DNA of 64,000 nt, taken from contig CP021372.1 in assembly GCA_002600635.1 (NCBI GenBank), forward strand, positions 196,001 through 260,000, in the 5' to 3' direction. The stretch's first letter is position 1. Every line of letters begins with the position of its first letter. Under the pieces are notes generated by a model that did not search any database, was not told the origin of the DNA, and worked only from the letters and a program-made list of their open reading frames with translations. The stretch is from Rhizobium sp. ACO-34A. GTDB taxonomy: Bacteria; Pseudomonadota; Alphaproteobacteria; Rhizobiales; Rhizobiaceae. Positions 35,476 through 44,087 of this stretch are shown piece after piece. The position numbers and the translations under genes were made by a program.

Positions 35476-36519
35476 TCAGGAAAGCGCCGCAAGCACTGCG
35501 GCGGTGATGACGTTGGTCTTGTCCTTGCCCGGCACGGTGCCGATGCCGCGGGCCGTGGTCTGTTCCAGCGCCGCCATGATGCGGGCGGCGGCGTCCTTTT
35601 CGCCGAGATGATCGAGCATCATGGCAGCCGACCAGATGGTGGCCATCGGGTTGGCGATGCCGAGATGGGCGATATCGGGAGCCGAACCATGCACCGGTTC
35701 GAACATCGATGGAGCGGAGCGGTCCGGGTTGATGTTGGCGGAAGCCGCAAAGCCGAGACCGCCCTGGATGGCGGCACCAAGGTCGGTGAGGATATCGCCG
35801 AAGAGGTTGGAGGCGACTACGACGTCAAGGCTTTCCGGGGCCATGACCATGCGGGCGGCCATGGCGTCGATGTGATAGCTGGTGACCGTGACATCGGGAT
35901 ATTCGGCGGAAAGCTCCTTCGTCACCTCGTCCCAGAATACCATGGAATATTTTTGGGCATTCGACTTGGTGATGGAGGCGAGCTTGCCGCGCCGGGCGCG
36001 CGCCTGCTCGAACCCGAAGCGCAGGATGCGCTCGACGCCCTTGCGGGTGAAGATCGAGGTTTCCACCGCCACTTCGTCCGCCGTGCCCTGATGCACACGC
36101 CCGCCGGCGCCGGAATACTCGCCCTCGGTGTTTTCGCGGATGCAGAGGATATCGAACTTGTCGGCCTTCAATGGTCCCTGCACGCCGGGCAGCAACCGGT
36201 GCGGCCGGATGTTGGCGTATTGCACGAAGGCCTTGCGGATCGGCAGGAGTAGGCCATGCAGCGAGACCGAATCCGGCACCTCCGCCGGCCAGCCGACGGC
36301 TCCGAGCAGGATGGCGTCGAAGCCGCGCAGCGTCTCGATGCCGTCTGCCGGCATCATCGCGCCGGTTTCCTTGTAGAACTTGCAGGACCATGGAAACTCG
36401 GTGCTTTTAAGAGCGAAGCCCGCGTCGCCGGAAACCTTTTCGAGCACTGCCCAGGCTGCCGCGGTGACATCACGGCCGATGCCGTCGCCGGGAATGAGCG
36501 CGATGGAATATGTCTGCAT
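35476..36519 (-). CDS. Tartrate/D-malate dehydrogenase-type beta-decarboxylating dehydrogenase
   Basis: 347 aa member of the isocitrate/isopropylmalate dehydrogenase family. IALIPGDGIGRDV opens the fold, RENTEGEYSGAGG is the substrate loop, TKSNAQKYSMVFWDEV carries the catalytic lysine region, SNLFGDILTDLGAAIQGGLG the metal aspartates, and FEPVHGSAPDIA the NAD-binding part. The RENTEGEYSG form and FPWSCKFYKETG favour tartrate or D-malate over isopropylmalate. It lies between two aldehyde dehydrogenase genes with short gaps, so it belongs to the same operon. Confidence 0.88.
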   Translation of the reverse strand: MQTYSIALIPGDGIGRDVTAAAWAVLEKVSGDAGFALKSTEFPWSCKFYKETGAMMPADGIETLRGFDAILLGAVGWPAEVPDSVSLHGLLLPIRKAFVQYANIRPHRLLPGVQGPLKADKFDILCIRENTEGEYSGAGGRVHQGTADEVAVETSIFTRKGVERILRFGFEQARARRGKLASITKSNAQKYSMVFWDEVTKELSAEYPDVTVTSYHIDAMAARMVMAPESLDVVVASNLFGDILTDLGAAIQGGLGFAASANINPDRSAPSMFEPVHGSAPDIAHLGIANPMATIWSAAMMLDHLGEKDAAARIMAALEQTTARGIGTVPGKDKTNVITAAVLAALS

Positions 36520-36538
36520 GGGAAAAGACCTTGTGGTG

Positions 36539-38002
36539 TCAGAGACTGATGAGGACGCTCTTGCTCTTGCGGTTGGCGAGATAGGCGTCGCGGCCGAGAT
36601 CCTTTCCGATTCCGGAGCGTTTGTAACCCCCGGTCGGCAGGATGTGATCGCGCGAGCGGCTGTAGCGATTGACCCAGACGGTGCCTGCTTGGATCTGGCG
36701 GGTCAGGCGGATGGCGCGGGAGAGATCGCGGGTGAAGATGCCGCTCGCCAGCCCGTAGGTCGGGTGGTCGGACAGCGCCAGCGCTTCTTCCTCCGTGGTG
36801 AAGGTCTGCATGGTCAGAACCGGCCCGAAGATCTCCTCAGTCACGGCGGGTGAATCCTGCCGGACATTGGCGATCAGGGTCGGGGCGTAGAAATAGCCTT
36901 CGCCCTCCATCGACACACCACCGGTCAGGCATTCGCCGCCAGCGGCAACCGCAGCCTGCACGATACTGTCGATGCGGCCGCGCTGGCGCTCGGAAATGAT
37001 CGGAGAATACTGGCTCGCTTCGTCCCAGGTCGGGCCGGGGCGTACGGTCTTCATGCGGGCGACAATGGCCTCGACCAGAGCATCGGCCACACTTTCCTCG
37101 ACGATCAGGCGCGAACCGGCAACGCAGGCCTGTCCGGCATTGGAAAGAATGCTTCTGGCAATCTCGTCGGCCGCCTTGCCGAGATCTGCGTCGGCAAAGA
37201 CGAGCTGCGGGCTCTTGCCGCCGAGTTCCAGCGTCATCGGCTTCACCCCGGTACGGGCGATATTGGCCATGATCGCGGAACCCGCGCCCGTCGAGCCGGT
37301 AAAGGAGATCTTGGCGATATCGGGATGTCCGGTGATCGCATTGCCGGTGGTCGGGCCGTCGCCCAGCACGATGTTGATGAGACCCGCCGGGATGCCGGCG
37401 CGCACGGCGAGTTCGGCGAGATAGACGGTGGAGAACGGCGTCATTTCGGAAGGTTTCAGCACCACCGCATTGCCCGCCGCCAGCGCCGGACCGAGCTTCC
37501 AGCCAGCCATGGAGACCGGAAAGTTCCACGGCGTGATGGCGCCGACCACGCCATAGGGCTCAGTCATCACCATGCCGAGACTGTTGTCGTCGGTCGGCAC
37601 GAGATCACTGCCTTCCTTGTCGGCGAATTCGGCGAAGAAGCGGATCTGCTCGGCGGTGATGGCGATATCGCCGGCGACGAGATGGCCGACGGGCCGGGTG
37701 GAGGAAAGCGCCTCGAGTTTGGCGAGCGTGGCCGCCTCGGCTTCGATCAGGTCGGCCCAGCGCTGCATCGCCTTGGTGCGTTCGCGGGGGCGCACACCGC
37801 CCCAGTTGCTGGCTTTCAGAGCCTTCTTCGCGGTTTCGACGGCGCGGTCGACGGTTGCTTCGTCAGCCAACGGGCAGCCGGCATAGGCCTTGCCATCGGA
37901 GGGGCGATGCATGTCGATGACGCCACCGGCTTCCACCAGCCGGTCGCCGATGAAATGGCCGACGGGCAGCGGAAGGGTATCGGGATCGAAACTGAGGGTC
38001 AT
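36539..38002 (-). CDS. Aldehyde dehydrogenase family protein
   Basis: 487 aa. GVVGAITPWNFPVSMAGWKLGPALAAGN, the NAD loop FTGSTGAG, catalytic glutamate in LELGGKSP, catalytic cysteine in NAGQACVAGSR and a C-terminal GGYKRSGIGKDLG are present. The family converts amine-derived or other aldehydes to acids; the exact substrate cannot be read. MTLSFDPDTLPLP at 38002 is the preferred start. It leads a three-gene run with the tartrate-type dehydrogenase and gabD, 94 bases after the LysR gene that lies upstream on the same strand. Confidence 0.9.
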   Translation of the reverse strand: MTLSFDPDTLPLPVGHFIGDRLVEAGGVIDMHRPSDGKAYAGCPLADEATVDRAVETAKKALKASNWGGVRPRERTKAMQRWADLIEAEAATLAKLEALSSTRPVGHLVAGDIAITAEQIRFFAEFADKEGSDLVPTDDNSLGMVMTEPYGVVGAITPWNFPVSMAGWKLGPALAAGNAVVLKPSEMTPFSTVYLAELAVRAGIPAGLINIVLGDGPTTGNAITGHPDIAKISFTGSTGAGSAIMANIARTGVKPMTLELGGKSPQLVFADADLGKAADEIARSILSNAGQACVAGSRLIVEESVADALVEAIVARMKTVRPGPTWDEASQYSPIISERQRGRIDSIVQAAVAAGGECLTGGVSMEGEGYFYAPTLIANVRQDSPAVTEEIFGPVLTMQTFTTEEEALALSDHPTYGLASGIFTRDLSRAIRLTRQIQAGTVWVNRYSRSRDHILPTGGYKRSGIGKDLGRDAYLANRKSKSVLISL

Positions 38003-38096
38003 GACGCGCACCTTTGAAAGCCTTTGGGCAAAAGTAGCGGCAGGCTATGAGCAGCATGCGTCGAGTGGGGTGTCGGACGCGAATGAAAATCCTGTT

Positions 38097-39005
38097 TTAC
38101 CGGCGAGGGGCAGTGCAATCTTCCGCCGCGGCGAAGGAGCGCCGGAGGCTTTGCAGGAAAGCCGAGATGAAACGGGACTTAGGCCGCTGCTCGTTGATCG
38201 AAATCGAGACGCGCGTGGTGACGACCGGCTCGAAGCGCCGGGCGACGATGCCCTCCCCGCCCTGAAGCACCGCGAGGCCATCGACCACCGCGACGCCCAG
38301 CCCCTGTCGCACCAGCGGCAGCGCACCTACGGATGAGGCGATCTGGATCGCGACATCACGGATGAGGCCCCTGGACGCGAAGGCTTCGTCGAGCGCCGGC
38401 CCGACTTCCTCGGCATGGGACCCGTAGGAAATCAGCGGCACGCCCTCGAGAAGCTCCGGCGTGATGACCTCATGGGCGGCGAGCGGATCGCCCTCCCGCA
38501 GCACCGCCACCATCGGCGTCGCACCCAGCGCCTCCACCCGCACACTGGGAGCCAGAATGGCCGAGAGCGTCACCGCGACATCGACGTCGCCGATGGTCAG
38601 GGCTTCCGCGATCTCGCGCTTCGGGAGCGTGTGCAGATGGATCTTCACCTCCGGATGACGGGAGCGGAAATCCCCGAGTGCCGGCGGCAGCACCGAATAG
38701 GCGAGCGGCAGGCTCGCGCCGATCCGCAAAAGTCCGATCTTGTTGGCGCCGACATCGCGGGCAAGCGTCTTCAGCGCCTCCATCTGGCGAAACACGCGAT
38801 CCGCATCGGAAAACAGCAGATGCGCCTCCATCGTCGGCACCAGCCGTCCGCCGATCCGCTCGAACAGCGCGTAGCCGAGCTGGTCTTCCAGCTGCAACAG
38901 GAGCTTGCTGACGGCAGGTTGCGAGATACCGAGCGAATTGGCCGCAGCGGTGATGGTGCCGTCGCGCATGATCGTCCGGAAGATCTCGAGCTGGCGGACA
39001 TTCAT
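38097..39005 (-). CDS. LysR-family transcriptional regulator
   Basis: 302 aa. MNVRQLEIFRTIMRDGTITAAANSLGISQPAVSKLLLQLEDQLG is the winged helix-turn-helix, followed by a substrate domain with KIGLLRIGASLPLAYSVLPPAL. It begins 33 bases after the hydantoinase B stop on the same strand, and the dehydrogenase gene follows. It may control the hyuAB genes and the downstream dehydrogenases. A strong LysR-type box lies before hyuA at 43129-43147. Confidence 0.9.
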   Translation of the reverse strand: MNVRQLEIFRTIMRDGTITAAANSLGISQPAVSKLLLQLEDQLGYALFERIGGRLVPTMEAHLLFSDADRVFRQMEALKTLARDVGANKIGLLRIGASLPLAYSVLPPALGDFRSRHPEVKIHLHTLPKREIAEALTIGDVDVAVTLSAILAPSVRVEALGATPMVAVLREGDPLAAHEVITPELLEGVPLISYGSHAEEVGPALDEAFASRGLIRDVAIQIASSVGALPLVRQGLGVAVVDGLAVLQGGEGIVARRFEPVVTTRVSISINEQRPKSRFISAFLQSLRRSFAAAEDCTAPRR

Positions 39006-39038
39006 GGAACGGCGTTTTCTCCGGGGTCGGTGCTTGGC

Positions 39039-41015
39039 TCAGAGACCGTAACGGATTTTCATCTCCTGAAACAGGCCGTGCATCTGGTCGGCGACCGGCC
39101 GGATGTCGGAGCCGAACTTTTCCACCGCCTCGAAGATCCGGTGCTTCAGGAAGAAGCGCCAGCCGACGGGCGCGGTCGCGAGGAAGCCGGTCAGAAGATC
39201 GTAGCGCTCGTTGGTCCAGACGGCCTCGAATGCCAGGCGTTCCGCGCCGTAGGTGATGACCGCGGGCCGCGGGTCCACCGGCCGGCCGACGCGGATGCCG
39301 GCCGTTTCCGCCTCGTCCACGCGGCGTTCGCGGAGGGCAACGCCGTAGTCGCGCCTTGCGCTTTCCTCGCTGACCGCCCCCTTCAGGACATCGTCCAGAA
39401 CGGCCGCGGGATCGCGCAGGAAGGGGTCGCCCCAGCCGCCGGCACCCGGCCCGACGACGCGGATCACATCGCCCGGACCGCAGTGGACGACATCGGTATT
39501 GCCGAGCGACACCTCGTCGGCACGGCCGGGATTGCGCAGGAAGCGGGACACCGTGCCGGCCTTTGCGCCGTTCACGCCCCAGGCGGGCATGATCGAGCGG
39601 TTGCGGTTTCTAGCCGTCACCACGGTTTCGGGCGAGGATACCTCGAATTCCATGACGGCAGACAGGCCACCGCGATGACGGCCCGGTGCACCGCTGTCGG
39701 GTTCCAGCCCGTAGCGCAGGAAACGGATCGGCACTTCCGCCTCGCTGATCTCGATGGGCGTGTTACGCAGGAAGCCTGTGGCTCCGCCCGCCCCGTCGCT
39801 GCCATCGCCGAAGGGCGTGCCGCCGCCACCGCCGCCGACCGGGCCGATGGAAGCCATGACCGGGCGGCCGTTGCGACCGCTGGTCTTGATGTTCATGATC
39901 GCATTGCCGCCGGGGGAGGCGGCCGGCATCAGGTCGGGAAGCGCCTGCGCAAACGCGCCGACCGTGACGATCTGCGTCATGGCGCAGGTGAGCGAGCGCA
40001 TGCCGACGGCGGCCGGCCGCTGGCAATTGACCACCGATCCCTCGGGCAGGATGGCGCGGGCCGGGCGCAACGTGCCGGCATTCAGAAGCAGGCTGTTATC
40101 CAGTGTGTAGAGCACGTAGGTCAGGCCGACCATCACCAGCGGATGGCGCTCGCGCCCGCCGGTCGGCATGTTGAGCGACGAGCCGAGCTGCGGATCGGAG
40201 CCGGTGTAATCGAGAACGATCTCGTCGCCGCGCACCTTCAGCGTCAGCGCAACACGGCAGGGCTTGCCACCGACGGAATCCTCATCCGCATAGTCGGCGA
40301 AGAAGTAATCGCCGTCCGGCACACGCGTCAGGATCTGGCGCACCTGTGCTTCGGCATAATCGAGGATCTGCTCGACACCCTCGATGAAGGTGTCGAAACC
40401 GAAGCGTTCGATGATTTCCCGGATCTTGCGTTCACCGACATTGACAGAAGCGATCTGGGCGTGGAGGTCGCCGAGGTTCTGGTACGGTAGGCGAACATTG
40501 GCCCGGATCATTTCGGGAATGAAGGGGTTCAGTACGCCCTTTTCAACGAGCTTGACCGGTGGAATGCGCAGGCCTTCCTGCTCGATCTCGCTCAGCGAAC
40601 GGGAGAGCGAGGCCGGCACCGCGCCGCCGACATCTGTGTTATGGATGTGGCCAACGACGAAGCAGGCGATGCGGCCCTCGTGAAACACCGGCTTCCAGAT
40701 ATGGATATCCGGCGAATGGGTGGCGACGAAGCCGTTATAGGGATCGTTGGTGATGCAGATATCGCCTTCCGCATAGTCGTCGAACATCTCAAGCAGCGGC
40801 GCATAATCGATGCCGCTGTACCATGGCGCGCCGAACTGGCGCGGATTGGCGAAGGCCAGCCCCTCGCGGGTGACGATCTGGCAGGAAAAGTCTTCCGTTT
40901 CCTTGACGAAGGCCGAATGGGCGGTGCGCATCAGCGTGAAGGCCATGGCGTCGGCTGCGGCGGCACAGAAGTTGGCGAGAACTTTCAGGTTGCGGCGATC
41001 GATGGCCATGTTCAT
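39039..41015 (-). CDS. Hydantoinase B / oxoprolinase subunit B family protein (HyuB)
   Basis: 658 aa. Family marks are FSCQIVTREGLAFA, GDICITNDPYNGFVATHSPDIHIWKPVFHEG, FVVGHIHNTDVGG, EGLRIPPVKLVEKG, NLGDLHAQIASVNVGERKI, and a glycine-rich loop PVGGGGGGTPFGDGSDG. The C-terminal GPGAGGWGDPFLRDP is typical. With HyuA it forms an ATP-dependent amide-ring hydrolase of the N-methylhydantoinase, 5-oxoprolinase or acetone/acetophenone carboxylase type. The ATG overlaps the hyuA stop by four bases. Confidence 0.9.
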   Translation of the reverse strand: MNMAIDRRNLKVLANFCAAAADAMAFTLMRTAHSAFVKETEDFSCQIVTREGLAFANPRQFGAPWYSGIDYAPLLEMFDDYAEGDICITNDPYNGFVATHSPDIHIWKPVFHEGRIACFVVGHIHNTDVGGAVPASLSRSLSEIEQEGLRIPPVKLVEKGVLNPFIPEMIRANVRLPYQNLGDLHAQIASVNVGERKIREIIERFGFDTFIEGVEQILDYAEAQVRQILTRVPDGDYFFADYADEDSVGGKPCRVALTLKVRGDEIVLDYTGSDPQLGSSLNMPTGGRERHPLVMVGLTYVLYTLDNSLLLNAGTLRPARAILPEGSVVNCQRPAAVGMRSLTCAMTQIVTVGAFAQALPDLMPAASPGGNAIMNIKTSGRNGRPVMASIGPVGGGGGGTPFGDGSDGAGGATGFLRNTPIEISEAEVPIRFLRYGLEPDSGAPGRHRGGLSAVMEFEVSSPETVVTARNRNRSIMPAWGVNGAKAGTVSRFLRNPGRADEVSLGNTDVVHCGPGDVIRVVGPGAGGWGDPFLRDPAAVLDDVLKGAVSEESARRDYGVALRERRVDEAETAGIRVGRPVDPRPAVITYGAERLAFEAVWTNERYDLLTGFLATAPVGWRFFLKHRIFEAVEKFGSDIRPVADQMHGLFQEMKIRYGL

Positions 41016-43057
41016 AGCTCCGACTTGGTGATGACGAGGTTTCCGAGGCGGTCGACGCAGACCTCGAAACCGGGCGGAACGACCGTGGTCGTATCGTCCT
41101 GGGCGATGATGGCGGGGCCAAGGAATTCATGGCCGGCGGCGAGTTCTTCGCGGCGATAGACGCCGGTGACCCAGGTACGCCCCTTGAACCAGCCTTCGAC
41201 ATGGAAGCGCGGTTCGGCTGGTCCCGTTGCCTCCGGGGCCGGCTGCAGGACGAATTTCGGCGTTGCGCCTGAGATGACGAGCCTGAGGCTCACCATCTGT
41301 ACGGCGGCCGTCTCGTCTGAATGGCCGTAAAGCCTTTCGTGTTCGCTGTGGAAGGCGCCGGCAACCACAACAGCCGCATCGCCGGAGGTGAGCCAGACGG
41401 CGTCGAGCGGGGTCTCGATCTCGAAGGACTGGCCGAGATAGCGCATGTCGGCCGAAAGTCGGATCTCGCCTTCTTGCGTGTGACCCTGCGCCTTCAGCCA
41501 GTCTCGTGCGGCGGTTTCGAGTTCGGAGAACACCGGAAGCAATCCCGCGATGCCGGCTTCGTTCACTTCGCAATAGGTGGTGCGGATGAAGTCGTTCTTG
41601 AGGTCGGCAATCAGGCCGCCCAGCGCTGAAACCACACCTGGCGTCGGCGGCACGACCACACCCTTCATGTCGAGTTCGCGGGCGAGGAAGCAGGCGAGCA
41701 TGGCGCCCGCGCCGCCGAAGGCGAACAGGTGGAACTCCCTGGGATCGATGGCAAAGCGCGAGACGAGTGCGCTCACTTCGGCATACATGCCGGAAACCGA
41801 TATATCGATGACGCTGCCCGCCAATTCCTCGACGCTGGTGGAAAGCTGGGCGGCAAGCGGTGCAAGCGCCGCCCGCGCCGCCGCATGGTCGACAGTGACC
41901 GCACCGTAGCCCAGCGGCATGTGGCCGATCAGGTTGGAGGCGGCCATGGCGTCGGTGATGGTCGGCTTGGTGCCGCCGCGACCATAACAGGCCGGGCCGG
42001 GCGTCGAGCCGGCGCTTTCCGGGCCGACCTGAAGGAAGCCGAGCGGATCCACCCAGGCGACCGAGCCGCCGCCCTGTCCGACAGAACTGACCGAGACCGA
42101 AGGAACATGGATCTGGAAGTCGCCGATCAGTTCGCCGACGCCGTATTGCGTAGTGCCGTCGACGATCACCGCGACATCCGCGCTGGTACCGCCGATATCG
42201 AGGCTCATGATCCGGTCGAAGCCGCTCGCCTTCGCCAGATAGCCCGCGCCGATGACGCCGGAGGCCGTTCCCGAAAGGATCATCTGCACGCATTCGGCCC
42301 GGGCCTGGTCGATGCCCATCACGCCGCCATTGGTCTTGGTGATGAGTAGCGGGCAGGCGACGCCGCGGCCGCGCAGGACGGTTTCGAAGCGGTCGAGATA
42401 ATGGGCGACGCGCGGCTGCACGTAGCCGCTGATCACGGCGGTAATGGTGCGCTCGTATTCGCGGATGATCGGCCATGTCTCGGCCGAGGAAACGACCGGC
42501 AGGCCGGGAGCGAGACGCTCGATCATCGCCTTGACGGCCCGTTCGTTCGCCGGATTACGATAGGAGTGAAGGAAGGAAATGACGATGCCCTTGCAGCCGG
42601 CGGCAAGCGCTTTTTCGACGGCGCGGGCGACATCGTCTTCGACAGGCATCTCTGCAATCTCGCCGGTCGCCAGCGTGCGTTCCGCAATGCCAAACACCCG
42701 ATCGCGACGGATCAGCGGTTCGGGCCGGACGGAATAGAGATTGTGGATCTGCGGGATCTTGAGGCGCGCAATTTCCAGCACGTCCTCGAAATTGCGGGTG
42801 GTGAAGAGCGCGATGTCATGGCCGTTGCGCTGGATCACGGTGTTGACGCCAACCGTGGTGCCATGGGTGAAATAGGCGATCTCGGTGGCGTCCATGCCGT
42901 CGCGCGCCTTCAGCGTGTCGAGCGCCAGCAGGATTTCCTCGCCCGGTGCGTCCGGTCTGGAGAATACCTTCAGCGTCGAAAGTCTCCCCGTGTCCTCGTT
43001 CAGCACCGCGAAGTCCGTGAAGGACCCGCCGACATCCACACCGATCCGATAAGTCAT
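41012..43057 (-). CDS. Hydantoinase A / oxoprolinase subunit A family protein (HyuA)
   Basis: 681 aa ATPase subunit of the hydantoinase/oxoprolinase/carboxylase family. The start at 43057 (MTYRIGVDVGGSFTDFAVL, with an AGGAG site) gives the nucleotide-binding actin-like opening. Further marks are THGTTVGVNTVIQRNG, LLITKTNGGVMG, MSLDIGGTSADVAVI, GPESAGSTPGPACYGRGG and FGGAGAMLACFLARELDM. Within the family an exact substrate cannot be assigned. The neighbours upstream (M20 deacylase, amine oxidase, 2-hydroxyacid dehydrogenase) suggest an N-substituted or cyclic amino-acid compound. Confidence 0.9.
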   Translation of the reverse strand: MTYRIGVDVGGSFTDFAVLNEDTGRLSTLKVFSRPDAPGEEILLALDTLKARDGMDATEIAYFTHGTTVGVNTVIQRNGHDIALFTTRNFEDVLEIARLKIPQIHNLYSVRPEPLIRRDRVFGIAERTLATGEIAEMPVEDDVARAVEKALAAGCKGIVISFLHSYRNPANERAVKAMIERLAPGLPVVSSAETWPIIREYERTITAVISGYVQPRVAHYLDRFETVLRGRGVACPLLITKTNGGVMGIDQARAECVQMILSGTASGVIGAGYLAKASGFDRIMSLDIGGTSADVAVIVDGTTQYGVGELIGDFQIHVPSVSVSSVGQGGGSVAWVDPLGFLQVGPESAGSTPGPACYGRGGTKPTITDAMAASNLIGHMPLGYGAVTVDHAAARAALAPLAAQLSTSVEELAGSVIDISVSGMYAEVSALVSRFAIDPREFHLFAFGGAGAMLACFLARELDMKGVVVPPTPGVVSALGGLIADLKNDFIRTTYCEVNEAGIAGLLPVFSELETAARDWLKAQGHTQEGEIRLSADMRYLGQSFEIETPLDAVWLTSGDAAVVVAGAFHSEHERLYGHSDETAAVQMVSLRLVISGATPKFVLQPAPEATGPAEPRFHVEGWFKGRTWVTGVYRREELAAGHEFLGPAIIAQDDTTTVVPPGFEVCVDRLGNLVITKSEL

Positions 43058-43128
43058 GCCGCTCTCCTGTCGTTGGCATGACTGTCGCATCGGGTTTATG
43101 ACACCACCACCGAATATCGATGGGGAAA

Positions 43129-43147
43129 CCATAACCGATGGTTATGG
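43129..43147. promoter_or_regulatory. LysR-type operator candidate upstream of hyuA
   Basis: CCATAACC, GAT, GGTTATGG is a perfect 19-base dyad with the ATAAC-N5-GTTAT core (T-N11-A) of LysR-type sites. It lies 71 bases upstream of the hyuA start, the usual place for an activator site. The LysR gene at 38097-39005 is the natural candidate to bind it. Confidence 0.6.
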
Positions 43148-43154
43148 ACATAAA

Positions 43155-43255
43155 GCAATTCCAGCAAAAGTGGGAACCGGTTTTGTGTCCGGAATTGCGT
43201 GAAAACAAAAAGGTAGAGCATTGAAGGCGGTTCCGCTTTCGCCGGAAATGCTCTA
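43155..43255. repeat. Interspersed two-stem palindromic repeat, copy C
   Basis: About 101 bases between hyuA and the GNAT gene. First stem GCAATTCC with GGAATTGC around CAAAAGTGGGAACCGGTTTTG; second hairpin TAGAGCATT with AATGCTCTA around an inner GGCGG/CCGCC-like part. It ends two bases past the GNAT stop, so it may also serve as that gene's 3' hairpin. Confidence 0.8.
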
Positions 43256-43702
43256 CTCGGGCTTGGGGACCGTCATGTAGTATTCTGGATGAGGAGCAGG
43301 CCGGTAGCCGGCCTTCTTGTAGACGGCGTGGGCGTCCTTCGTCGCGAGCATCCAGCTTGTGACGGTGGCAAGCTCCGGATGATTGCGGATCTCCAGCGCC
43401 AGCCATGAGGCGAGACCCTGGCCGCGATGGGCGGGCAGGGTGAAGACGTCGCGGAGATAGGCGAAGACGGCATAATCCGTCACCAGCCGGCCGAAGGCGG
43501 CAAGCGTGGCGTCCGGGGCGTAGATGGCCACGGGCAGGGAGCCTTCCAGCGCCCTCTCCAGTTGGTCGAAGGTGAGGTTGCGCGCCCAGTAGGACTCGTT
43601 GACGAGGAAGCGATGGATCTCGGCCGTGTCGATCCGGCTCCGGTCCGTGCTCAGCGTATAACCCTTGCGGGAAGCCTCGAAGATGACCTTGTCGCGCAAC
43701 AT
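43253..43702 (-). CDS. GNAT family N-acetyltransferase
   Basis: 149 aa single-domain GNAT. LRDVFTLPAHRGQGLASWLALEI is the acetyl-CoA motif and AHAVYKKAGYRPAPHPEYYMTV motif B, with the N-terminal WARNLTFDQLERAL region. ATG at 43702 is preferred; a GTG at 43711 in the same frame overlaps the end of the cupin gene. It is the last gene of the oxidase-deacylase-hydroxyacid dehydrogenase-cupin set and is followed by repeat C. The acceptor substrate is unknown. Confidence 0.85.
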   Translation of the reverse strand: MLRDKVIFEASRKGYTLSTDRSRIDTAEIHRFLVNESYWARNLTFDQLERALEGSLPVAIYAPDATLAAFGRLVTDYAVFAYLRDVFTLPAHRGQGLASWLALEIRNHPELATVTSWMLATKDAHAVYKKAGYRPAPHPEYYMTVPKPE

Positions 43703-43707
43703 CGCAA

Positions 43708-44061
43708 TCACATGACCGTAACGTAGATTTTCCGAACGGTTTCTATCGTCTTCCAGACCCCGACGAAACCCGGCTTCATGACGAAGCTGTCGCCGGCCCT
43801 GTAGACCACCGGCTCGCCGCCTTCCGGGGTGATTTCGACGACGCCCGAGATGATGTGGCAGAACTCGAAGGTCTCGCCCTTGATGGAGCGGGTTTCGCCT
43901 GGAGTCGCTTCCCATACGCCGGTATGGATCATCTCGCCGCGGGCGACATCCTGCGCCCAGGTCTTGAAGGCGGGATTGCCGGCGATCAGGCGTTCCGGCA
44001 GCGGGCTGGATTCGCGCGGGGCGGTGGCGGGATTGGTGTCGATGGTCTTGAGCAGGGACAT
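43708..44061 (-). CDS. Small cupin protein (cupin_3 / DUF861 type)
   Basis: 117 aa one-domain cupin: GVWEATPGETRSIKGETFEFCHIISGVVEITPEGG and the second motif YRAGDSFVMKPGFVGVWKTIETVRKIYV. ATG at 44061 has an AAAGGAA ribosome site; the frame stays open far upstream, but that part runs antisense-like through the hydroxyacid dehydrogenase gene. A paralogue of the same size lies at 57377-57736 behind another amine oxidase. A role in protecting or sensing the operon's substrate, or a minor enzymatic step, is possible. Confidence 0.87.
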   Translation of the reverse strand: MSLLKTIDTNPATAPRESSPLPERLIAGNPAFKTWAQDVARGEMIHTGVWEATPGETRSIKGETFEFCHIISGVVEITPEGGEPVVYRAGDSFVMKPGFVGVWKTIETVRKIYVTVM

Positions 44062-44087
44062 GCTGTTCCTTTCGGGGTGAGGGGAAA

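Noticed and set aside
38415..40490. 691-codon open frame on the plus strand
   Set aside because: It spans the LysR and hydantoinase B genes in antisense; the minus-strand proteins match known families throughout.
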